From assembly GCA_964649005.1 (NCBI GenBank), contig CAZYMD010000218.1, positions 1 to 7,744 on the forward strand: 7,744 nt of DNA, in the 5' to 3' direction. Every line of letters begins with the position of its first letter. Positions within the stretch are counted from its first letter, which is position 1. This DNA is from CAZGMJ01 sp964649005. GTDB lineage: Bacteria; Planctomycetota; Phycisphaerae; Sedimentisphaerales; Anaerobacaceae. Below, in pieces: positions 1-5,564 of this stretch. The notes below the pieces were generated by a model. That model worked only from the letters and a program-made list of their open reading frames with translations, searched no databases and was not told where the DNA came from. Made by a program: the position numbers and the translations under genes.

Positions 1-78
1 TCCCGTAGCCGGCGAACGCTGCGTCACGGCCATATGCAACGCGGATTTCACCAACCCGGTATCGATCCGCTCACTCAT
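1..78 (-). pseudogene. IS3-family-like transposase fragment, truncated
   Basis: Read on the - strand from ATG at 78-76, the sequence gives MSERIDTGLV, then KSALHMAVTQRSPATG, and runs off the left edge. This resembles the stretch of IS3-type (OrfB, DDE/rve integrase) transposases that follows the GW(S/A)MS motif and comes just before HHSDRG, which would lie outside the window. The frame stays open upstream only to ATG 114-112, and a TGA at 126-124 closes it. The roughly 150 residues (helix-turn-helix region and first catalytic Asp) expected upstream in an intact OrfB are therefore absent. The 12 codons between 114 and 79 show no clear family match. I infer an insertion-sequence remnant rather than a live element. 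No terminal inverted repeat or target duplication was recognised. The match is from memory of the family, not a search. Confidence 0.6.
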
Positions 79-120
79 TACACCCTGTATATCAGAAGGC
101 TGGGATTGGAGCATAATTTC

Positions 121-149
121 TTGTCATAATGCGGGATTCGGGCTATACT
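121..149 (+). promoter_or_regulatory. sigma70-like promoter of queF
   Basis: TTGTCA (121-126) and TATACT (144-149) are separated by exactly 17 bp. Each box matches the consensus at 5 of 6 positions (TTGACA) and 5 of 6 (TATAAT). The expected transcription start is near 156, leaving a leader of about 23 nt before the queF ATG. That is too short for a preQ1 riboswitch. Confidence 0.65.
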
Positions 150-178
150 GTTGGGGTAGAATAAACAGGGGCCGGGTA

Positions 179-544
179 ATGAGTGAACGTATGGAAATAG
201 AGCTGTTCGACAATCCGAATCCCGAGCGGGATTACTCTATCACCATAGAGTGCCCTGAGTTTACGAGTGTGTGCCCGAAGACGGGGCAGCCCGACTTCGG
301 CGAGATCGTTATCGAGTACATACCCGATAAGTCGTGTATCGAGCTTAAGAGCCTAAAGTTCTACATGCAGGGCTATCGCAACAAGGGCATTTTCTACGAG
401 GCTTTGACCAACGATATATTGGACGATCTCATCGCAGCGTGCAAGCCTCGTTGGATGAAGGTTACGTCGCGTTTCACACCGCGTGGGGGGATAACCACGC
501 GGATAGTTGCAGAATACGAAGCAGAGAAAGAGTCTCGATCCTGA
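179..544 (+). CDS. queF: NADPH-dependent 7-cyano-7-deazaguanine (preQ0) reductase QueF
   Basis: This cytosolic enzyme reduces the nitrile of preQ0 to the amine preQ1, the step before insertion into tRNA on the way to queuosine. The 121-residue product is a compact single-domain (B. subtilis-type, T-fold) QueF. Visible motifs are CPEFTSVCPKTGQPDF with the thioimide-forming Cys32 and the proton-donor Asp39, the family signature ELKSLKFY (55-62), RNKGIFYE with substrate-binding Glu74, and FTPRGGI (99-105). It is shorter than the roughly 165-residue B. subtilis protein, with less N-terminal sequence. Where B. subtilis has FHE it has FYE, a variant I believe is common in this lineage. The ATG at 179 has a good Shine-Dalgarno AGGGG (167-171, 7-nt spacing). 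The gene sits 11 nt upstream of a zinc-ribbon gene and probably shares its transcript. Confidence 0.95.
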   Translation: MSERMEIELFDNPNPERDYSITIECPEFTSVCPKTGQPDFGEIVIEYIPDKSCIELKSLKFYMQGYRNKGIFYEALTNDILDDLIAACKPRWMKVTSRFTPRGGITTRIVAEYEAEKESRS

Positions 545-551
545 AAGGTGA
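545..551 (+). promoter_or_regulatory. Shine-Dalgarno that fixes the start at 556
   Basis: AAAGGTG directly follows the queF stop (542-544) and lies 4 nt before ATG 556. It selects this start over the in-frame ATG at 439, which lies deep inside queF and would prefix 39 residues of frame-shifted queF translation. Confidence 0.6.
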
Positions 552-555
552 CAAG

Positions 556-1059
556 ATGTCAATAGTATTTCACTGCCAGCACTGTAACAAGAAAATCGAA
601 GCGGCCGAAACTGCGGGTGGGAAATGGGGCAAGTGCCCGGCCTGCCACAACAAGATATACGTCCCCGATCTGAGAAAGGATGACGACCTGAAGCTTGCGC
701 CAATTGACGAGAGCGAGGAAGAGAGGAAGAAACGTCTGATGGCGGAGACGTACAGGCTGCAGCAGGATATTCTAAAGGAACGAGAGGTTCCTGAAAGCGC
801 CGGACCCAGCAGCGGACCGGTTCCATCCATCGTCAGCAAGGACCTGGAAAAACAGATAATCAAATATCTGCGCCAGATGGCGGACGGAGATTTGGAGCAG
901 GCACGGAGAACGGCACTTACGATAGCTCCGCACCGTAAAGACGCTGTGGGTATCATCGACAGGATAGCATTGTCGGAGATACCGAAGCCCGAATTGGCCA
1001 AAATACCGCCGCAAGTACTTTCAGGATTCATACGATCCCTACGATCGGATATATCCTGA
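556..1059 (+). CDS. zinc-ribbon protein of unknown function
   Basis: The 167-residue product is not recognised by name. Its N-terminus is a four-cysteine zinc ribbon: C7-QH-C10, then C27-PA-C30, 16 residues apart, with the Gly-Gly-Lys-Trp-Gly-Lys run between them. Residues about 38-95 are highly charged and probably helical or disordered (DESEEERKKRLMAE), followed by a Pro/Ser-rich linker (PESAGPSSGPVP). Residues about 105-167 look like a compact helical region beginning SKDLEKQIIKYLRQMADGD. There is no signal peptide or membrane segment, so it is cytosolic. Such ribbons in planctomycetes often head small regulatory or structural proteins, but nothing here sets the function. Only the 11-nt spacing from queF suggests co-transcription, and this does not prove a role in queuosine synthesis. 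The start rests on the Shine-Dalgarno at 545 and on the ribbon beginning at once. Confidence 0.82.
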   Translation: MSIVFHCQHCNKKIEAAETAGGKWGKCPACHNKIYVPDLRKDDDLKLAPIDESEEERKKRLMAETYRLQQDILKEREVPESAGPSSGPVPSIVSKDLEKQIIKYLRQMADGDLEQARRTALTIAPHRKDAVGIIDRIALSEIPKPELAKIPPQVLSGFIRSLRSDIS

Positions 1060-1174
1060 AGAAATACTTTCGTAGTCTGATATTGCAATCCTCATAAGAT
1101 AAGCCAGTTTCTTCGCGCCAAGTCCGTCTTTCCCGGACCATAGCTGAAAGTCATTCCGAGCATCGCGCTGCGGT

Positions 1175-1203
1175 TTGGATGCGCACAATCCCTTTTCTAT
1201 ACT
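1175..1203 (+). promoter_or_regulatory. sigma70-like promoter of the glycosyltransferase gene
   Basis: TTGGAT (1175-1180) and TATACT (1198-1203) are 17 bp apart. Transcription would start near 1210, giving a leader of about 55 nt to ATG 1265. The 115 nt between the previous stop and this promoter (1060-1174) hold no gene I can support, only a weak GTCCG/CGGAC hairpin (1122-1138) without a T-tract. Confidence 0.6.
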
Positions 1204-1248
1204 TTGTGTAGATATCGCAACAACTCGGGAATATACATCCTACGACTT

Positions 1249-1257
1249 GGAAGGAAA
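1249..1257 (+). promoter_or_regulatory. Shine-Dalgarno that fixes the start at 1265
   Basis: GGAAGGAAA lies upstream of ATG 1265; its AAGGA core (1251-1255) has 9-nt spacing. The longest frame begins at a TTG at 1175, but that codon is the -35 box of the promoter, so it cannot be on the transcript. Confidence 0.65.
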
Positions 1258-1264
1258 CTTAAAG

Positions 1265-3031
1265 ATGGCGAGAGAAACAACCGTGGTTCACGTCACCCAC
1301 GAAGCGGTAGCGAAAGTTGGTGGCATTGGAGCCGTTCTGGACGGCTTTTTCACATCCGGGTCTTATCTTGATGTGGTCGACCGGTCTATACTGGTTGGGC
1401 CACTGTTCTCTACCGAAGGCACGGTGCAAGATCGATTGGGCGAGGATGGGGAAGTCCTCTATTCATCAGTTGACGGTATGATAACGCCTGAATACGCGCC
1501 GGCGTTTCAGAGAATAGAGCATCTCTATAACACGGGCATCGTCTATGGACGTCGGACGTTCTTCGATCCTAAAACAGGGATCAAAAGCTCGCCTGAAGTG
1601 CTGCTTTTCGATGTGAGGCACATCAACCGAAACATGTTGAACGATTTCAAGAGGCGTCTGTTCGAAGAGTTCGGCATTCAAAGCCACCTTTACGAGCATC
1701 TGTGGGAATTCGAGCAGTACGTCAGGCTGGCGCCGCCTGCAATTGCGGCGATCAAGGCAATCGACGCGGCCTCGGAAGCCACAACAATAATCTCACACGA
1801 GTTCATGGGAATGCCGACGGCACTCGCTGCAATTCTCGATCCCTGTGAATTCAAGACAGCGTTCTACGCACACGAGGTCGCCACGATGCGTCGAATCGTC
1901 GAGGAACATCCGGGCCACGATACGATGTTCTACAACGTAATGAAAGAGGCTCACGCCCGAGGTCTGTGCGTCAATGACGTTTTCGGGGATCAGAACGTCT
2001 ATTTCAAACACGGCCTCGTTGAGGCATCGCAATACTGCGACCACATATATGCGGTTGGTGACTATGTTGTCGACGAGCTGCGATTCCTGGCGCCTGAGTT
2101 CGACGCGGCCGGGATCAATATCGTATACAACGGCATACCGTCGTATCAAATCGACGTAGCCGAGAAGATGGCGTCAAAGAATATGCTCCAGGATTACTGT
2201 GAAGGTCTGTTAGGGTACCGGCCTGACTATATTTTCACACACGTTACAAGGCTTGTTAGAAGCAAGGGGCTTTGGCGGGATTTGCGCGTTCTCTACAACG
2301 TGGAGAGGGAATTTCGGACCCAGGGCAAGACGGGCGTTCTGCTGCTGCTCAGCACAGAGGTTTCGCAGCGTCCGACGAGCGACATCTACCACATGGAGTC
2401 ATGCTACAACTGGCCGGTGGGTCACAGGGAGGGCTGGCCCGACCTTTCCGGCGGCGAGGCTAACTTCTACACGGCGATACAGGAGTTCAACGCCAGGACG
2501 CGCAATATAAAGGTGATCTTCATCAACCAGTTCGGCTTCAGTCGCAGGCATTGCGGGATGCGGATGCCGCAAGAATCAGAATTCATGGATATCCGCAAAG
2601 GAAGTGACGTTGAGTTCGGCCAGAGCACTTACGAACCGTTCGGAATCGCACAACTCGAGCCGTTGACTTTCGGTGGAATATGCGTCATCAGCAGCGTTTG
2701 CGGCTGCAGCGGATTCGTGCGCGACGTCACCGGTGGCGAAGCGGTCAAGAACGTGATCGTCGCGGATTATACAAATCTCCAAACACAGGACTACGCCGAC
2801 ATAGAAGACATGCTGCAAATCGGCAAGACGATACGGGATCGCATCGAGGCCAGCGAGGCTGAGAGGGTGGCCATGCAAATATGCTCTCGTCTGCCCAAAA
2901 GCGAAGCTGAAATGACCAGCATGGTCGAGACCGGATGGAATCTCGCCCAGAACATGAGTTGGAACGTGGTTGTGGAAAACTATCTTTTAGGCAGCTTCGC
3001 CACAACAAGACGTCAGGTTCAGGTGTCCTGA
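1265..3031 (+). CDS. glycogen/starch-synthase-like GT-B glycosyltransferase
   Basis: The 588-residue protein is a two-domain GT-B glycosyltransferase that probably extends an alpha-1,4-glucan (glycogen) from a nucleotide-activated glucose. Visible features are the N-terminal nucleotide-sugar loop KVGGIGAVLDGF (Lys17-Val-Gly-Gly), SHEFMGMP with His178, YAHEVATMR, then in the second Rossmann domain VTRLVRSKGLWRDL (Arg329, Lys334) and STYEPFGIAQLEPL, where Glu457 and Glu465 match the EX7E motif of retaining glucosyltransferases. The loop KVGGIG lies between bacterial GlgA (KTGGLG) and eukaryotic glycogen synthase (KVGGI), and the sequence is divergent, so the glucan product and donor are inferred and no symbol is given. 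No signal peptide. It stands alone: no glgB, glgC or glgP is in view. It has its own promoter (1175-1203) and is followed by 116 nt without a clear terminator. Confidence 0.82.
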   Translation: MARETTVVHVTHEAVAKVGGIGAVLDGFFTSGSYLDVVDRSILVGPLFSTEGTVQDRLGEDGEVLYSSVDGMITPEYAPAFQRIEHLYNTGIVYGRRTFFDPKTGIKSSPEVLLFDVRHINRNMLNDFKRRLFEEFGIQSHLYEHLWEFEQYVRLAPPAIAAIKAIDAASEATTIISHEFMGMPTALAAILDPCEFKTAFYAHEVATMRRIVEEHPGHDTMFYNVMKEAHARGLCVNDVFGDQNVYFKHGLVEASQYCDHIYAVGDYVVDELRFLAPEFDAAGINIVYNGIPSYQIDVAEKMASKNMLQDYCEGLLGYRPDYIFTHVTRLVRSKGLWRDLRVLYNVEREFRTQGKTGVLLLLSTEVSQRPTSDIYHMESCYNWPVGHREGWPDLSGGEANFYTAIQEFNARTRNIKVIFINQFGFSRRHCGMRMPQESEFMDIRKGSDVEFGQSTYEPFGIAQLEPLTFGGICVISSVCGCSGFVRDVTGGEAVKNVIVADYTNLQTQDYADIEDMLQIGKTIRDRIEASEAERVAMQICSRLPKSEAEMTSMVETGWNLAQNMSWNVVVENYLLGSFATTRRQVQVS

Positions 3032-3110
3032 GGCCGAAATGCAACCGGATTCGATCCATACAGGGCCATCGCCCGGACCCGAAAAAACTTCGAGACACAT
3101 TCACAACGTC

Positions 3111-3139
3111 TTGACCGATTGTCGAATCACAACTACAAT
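3111..3139 (+). promoter_or_regulatory. sigma70-like promoter of coaE, nearly abutting the start codon
   Basis: TTGACC (3111-3116) and TACAAT (3134-3139) are 17 bp apart, each 5 of 6 to consensus. The expected +1 lies near 3146-3148 and the coaE GTG is at 3148, so the transcript should be leaderless or have a leader of about 2 nt. The -35 and the first spacer bases resemble the heptamer repeat in valS. Confidence 0.65.
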
Positions 3140-3147
3140 CTGACGGC

Positions 3148-3768
3148 GTGGATGTCAAAAAACACAAAAAACCTTTGATAGGTATTGTAGGTGGTATCGG
3201 TTCTGGCAAGAGCACGGTCGCAAAGGAATTCGGCAAACTGGGCTGTGCGGTCATCGACGCCGATGAGATCGCCCATGCCCTGCTTAAAAAGCCTGATGTT
3301 ATCTCCAAGGTCATAGCCCGTTTTGGACCGTGTATAGCAGATCAGGCGGACAGGATCGACCGAGGGAAGCTGGCAGAGATAGTATTTGCCGACCGTGACG
3401 AACTTTCCGCACTAAATGACATACTCCACCCGATAGTTCTTGGTGAGGTTGAGAAAAAAATAGCAGATTCCAGAGAGGATGACATCATCAAAGGAATTGT
3501 TCTTGACATGCCCCTGCTGGTCGAGGTAGGCTGGTCTCAACGTTGCGACATAGTAGTTTACGTCAAATGCAGGCAAGAACTAAGACTCCGGAGGGCCAAA
3601 AAACTCGGAATTCTCGACGAGAACGATGTCAAAATTCGAGAAAATTTCCAGATTTCTCTGGACAGCAAGGAGAACCACGCCGATAATACCATAGACAACA
3701 ACTCTGACTTCTCGTCATTGGTCAGGCAAGTCGCTGAAATCTTCTCATATATTTTAGATAACGGATAA
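3148..3768 (+). CDS. coaE: dephospho-CoA kinase
   Basis: This cytosolic P-loop kinase phosphorylates the 3'-hydroxyl of dephospho-CoA with ATP, the last step of CoA synthesis. The 206-residue length is typical. Seen in order: Walker A GGIGSGKST (15-23), CAVIDADEIAH (33-43) with the Asp37/Asp39 pair of the family, ILHPIV at the start of the CoA/lid region, DMPLLVEVGW matching the usual D(I/M)PLLFE motif, VVYVKCRQELRLRRAKK, and the C-terminal ADNTIDNN matching AD.VIDN(N/D). The GTG start is chosen because it gives a normal N-terminus just ahead of the P-loop. The ATG at 3152 is out of frame. There is no Shine-Dalgarno, and the -10 box ends 8 nt before the GTG, pointing to leaderless translation. 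rho follows after 176 nt, a neighbourhood I recall from planctomycetes. Confidence 0.95.
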   Translation: MDVKKHKKPLIGIVGGIGSGKSTVAKEFGKLGCAVIDADEIAHALLKKPDVISKVIARFGPCIADQADRIDRGKLAEIVFADRDELSALNDILHPIVLGEVEKKIADSREDDIIKGIVLDMPLLVEVGWSQRCDIVVYVKCRQELRLRRAKKLGILDENDVKIRENFQISLDSKENHADNTIDNNSDFSSLVRQVAEIFSYILDNG

Positions 3769-3786
3769 GTGGGGTTTTTGGAAGTT

Positions 3787-3806
3787 TGCTCCCCTCGGCA
3801 GGAGCA
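3787..3806 (+). other. hairpin after coaE, possible weak terminator
   Basis: TGCTCC (3787-3792) pairs with GGAGCA (3801-3806) around an 8-nt loop. A second small stem, CTGA/TCAG, follows and is trailed by TTTATTT (up to about 3826). Together they could act as a weak terminator or attenuator between coaE and rho, but the T-rich stretch does not follow the main stem directly. Confidence 0.3.
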
Positions 3807-3888
3807 TCTGAAGCATCAGTTTATTTGGGCTCCACGACCGCGGTCTCGTTCCTGCGATACTACTACAAATGATTACCAACACATTTGC

Positions 3889-3913
3889 CGTCACTTTGTT
3901 CGAAATGGTGACG
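3889..3913 (+). promoter_or_regulatory. rho leader hairpin
   Basis: CGTCAC (3889-3894) pairs with GTGACG (3908-3913). TTT/AAA continues the stem after a 2-nt bulge, closing a GTTCG loop. It ends 20 nt before the rho Shine-Dalgarno (AAGGAG, 3934-3939). The rest of the coaE-rho gap holds a 10-bp palindrome GACCGCGGTC (3836-3845) and no promoter I can defend. Many bacteria autoregulate rho in its leader; that this hairpin does so is only a suggestion. Confidence 0.35.
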
Positions 3914-3944
3914 AGCGTGTTTTATTAGCGAAAAAGGAGCAATA

Positions 3945-5426
3945 ATGGTTAAGGCTACAGGAAAGAAAAGCTCTGCAAAAAAGAGAAAAACCAGTAAAAA
4001 GAAAAGAAAGAGTACCAGCAACAGTGCGGTCGCCGTCGAGAAAGAGCAGATTCAAGCTAACGACGCAACAGCAACGGCCGAAGAAGTAACCGCTGTTGAA
4101 GGGACTGAGATTGAAGCCGACGGAGATGAATCCACTCACGCCAAGTACGAGCGCATCAAGAAGGGGAGCTTGTACTTGACGGACCTGCAGAAGCTTACCG
4201 TAGCGGAACTCCACGAAATAGCGAAAAATGAGGGCCTGACGGAGTACAGCGCTCTAAAGAAGCAGGATCTGATCTTCCGAATCCTTAAGGAACGCATCCG
4301 CCAGAACGGTCTGATGTATGGCGAGGGGGTCTTGGAGGTCCTGCCGGACGGTTACGGCTTCCTGCGCAATCCGCGTTACAATTATTTGTCCAGCTCCGAC
4401 GATATTTACGTTTCGCCTTCTCAAATCAGACGTTTTGGCCTGCGAACCGGCAATACGGTTTCCGGGCAGATTCGGCCGCCGAAGGAATCTGAGAAATACT
4501 TCGCACTTCTGCGGGTGGAAGCGATTAACTACGAGAATCCGGATATGCTGGCGGACAAGGTTGTGTTTAGCGACCTGACGCCTTTGCACCCGGAGAATCG
4601 GCTGATCCTCGAGACCAATCCCGAGGAATTGAACATGCGTATAATCGACATAGTCACGCCCGTTGGCAAAGGGCAACGAGGACTGATTGTGGCGCCGCCT
4701 CGAACAGGCAAGACCGTGCTGCTTCAGAAGATGGCAAACGCGATATCGACGAATCATCCGGAGGTCAAGCTCATTGTGTTGTTGATCGACGAGAGACCCG
4801 AGGAAGTAACGGAAATGGAGCGAAAAACCTCAGATGACGTCGAGGTGATAAGCTCCACGTTCGATGAGTCTGCGGCGCGTCATTGCCAGGTTGCTGAGGT
4901 CGTAATCGAGAAGGCCAAACGGATGGTCGAATACGGCCAGGACGTCGTTATTTTGCTGGATTCGATAACACGTCTGGCCCGAGCCTATAACAGCGAGATG
5001 CCGCACTCAGGGCGAATCCTGACCGGTGGTGTCGACGCTGCGGCGATGCAGATGCCGAAGAAATTCTTCGGCGCCGCGAGAAACGTCGAGCACGGCGGTT
5101 CGCTTAGTATTTTTGCGACGGCATTGATAGACACCGGCTCGAAGATGGATGAGGTTATTTTCGAGGAGTTCAAGGCAACCGGCAACATGGAGTTGCACCT
5201 CGATCGTCGCTTGGTTGACCGAAGGACCTGGCCTGCCATCGATATTAGCCGCAGCGGCACCAGGAAAGAAGAGCTGCTTCTCGATCCCAAGGAGCTGCAG
5301 TTGATTTATCGCCTGCGAAGAGTCCTGAGCGAACTCAACCCGGTCGAAGCGGTCGAACTGCTCAAGAACAGGCTCACCAAGTGCCGCAGCAACGCGGAAT
5401 TCCTTATGACCATGAGCATTGATTAG
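3945..5426 (+). CDS. rho: transcription termination factor Rho
   Basis: Rho is a hexameric RNA-dependent ATPase/helicase that binds nascent RNA and releases RNA polymerase. The 493 residues exceed the E. coli 419 by an N-terminal extension: residues 1-25 are Lys/Ser-rich (SAKKRKTSKKKRKS), 26-65 are Ala/Glu-rich and acidic, all apparently disordered. Then come the Rho_N helical domain (about 78-115, LTDLQKLTVAELHEIAKNEG), the cold-shock-like RNA-binding domain (about 124-195, GEGVLEVLPDGYGFLRNP), and the RecA-like ATPase: Walker A APPRTGKT (250-257), LLIDERPEEVTEM with the catalytic-Glu segment (279-291), Walker B VVILLDSITRLARAYN (334-349), Q-loop region GGVDAAAMQMPKKFFGAARN (361-380) and SGTRKEELL. 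E. coli Walker A is APPKAGKT; the RT variant is normal elsewhere. All core motifs are intact. The start has AAGGAG with 5-nt spacing. Confidence 0.98.
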   Translation: MVKATGKKSSAKKRKTSKKKRKSTSNSAVAVEKEQIQANDATATAEEVTAVEGTEIEADGDESTHAKYERIKKGSLYLTDLQKLTVAELHEIAKNEGLTEYSALKKQDLIFRILKERIRQNGLMYGEGVLEVLPDGYGFLRNPRYNYLSSSDDIYVSPSQIRRFGLRTGNTVSGQIRPPKESEKYFALLRVEAINYENPDMLADKVVFSDLTPLHPENRLILETNPEELNMRIIDIVTPVGKGQRGLIVAPPRTGKTVLLQKMANAISTNHPEVKLIVLLIDERPEEVTEMERKTSDDVEVISSTFDESAARHCQVAEVVIEKAKRMVEYGQDVVILLDSITRLARAYNSEMPHSGRILTGGVDAAAMQMPKKFFGAARNVEHGGSLSIFATALIDTGSKMDEVIFEEFKATGNMELHLDRRLVDRRTWPAIDISRSGTRKEELLLDPKELQLIYRLRRVLSELNPVEAVELLKNRLTKCRSNAEFLMTMSID

Positions 5427-5430
5427 TCGC

Positions 5431-5453
5431 CTGCGATGGCATGTCCATCGTGG
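5431..5453 (+). other. hairpin just after the rho stop
   Basis: CGATGG (5434-5439) and CCATCG (5445-5450) form a perfect 6-bp stem with a CATGT loop, extendable to 9 bp with two G-U pairs. It starts 4 nt after the stop codon and lacks a T-tract, so it is not a terminator by itself. It could protect the 3' end or be chance. A 12-bp palindrome GTAAAGCTTTAC follows at 5461-5472. Confidence 0.35.
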
Positions 5454-5499
5454 AATCACAGTAAAGCTTTACACCGACAATCAGTTCCATTAACATACT

Positions 5500-5535
5500 A
5501 TTCCGGCATGTGCTGCTGCCGGAATTTTTCTTTTT
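5500..5535 (+). terminator. intrinsic terminator of rho
   Basis: A perfect 9-bp stem ATTCCGGCA (5500-5508) / TGCCGGAAT (5517-5525) with an 8-nt loop is followed directly by TTTTCTTTTT. It ends the rho transcript 74-109 nt after the stop and separates it from valS, which must then have its own promoter. The AT-rich stretch 5531-5550 is the likely place, though no clear -35 box is seen. Confidence 0.9.
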
Positions 5536-5564
5536 ATAAATAATTTTCAAAAGTCAGGTACGTC

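Noticed and set aside
156..178. A preQ1 riboswitch in front of queF
   Set aside because: The predicted leader is only about 23 nt, too short for any preQ1 class aptamer.
439..555. Upstream ATG 439 extending the zinc-ribbon protein by 39 residues into queF
   Set aside because: The added residues are queF in another frame; ATG 556 has a Shine-Dalgarno and begins directly with the zinc ribbon.
1122..1138. GTCCG/CGGAC hairpin as a terminator of the queF unit
   Set aside because: Only 5 bp, with no T-tract after it.
1039..1239. A 66-codon open frame on the - strand across the gap before the glycosyltransferase, with plausible-looking peptide such as GLGAKKLAYLMR
   Set aside because: It has no good start codon or Shine-Dalgarno, overlaps the end of the zinc-ribbon gene and the promoter and leader of the next gene, and matches no family I know.
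3063..3074. GGGC-CATC-GCCC hairpin as a terminator after the glycosyltransferase
   Set aside because: A 4-bp stem followed by GGACCCG, not by a T-tract.
4254..4757. Long open frame on the - strand inside rho
   Set aside because: Shadow of a highly conserved gene in the opposite frame; its sequence is Arg/His-rich and matches no family.
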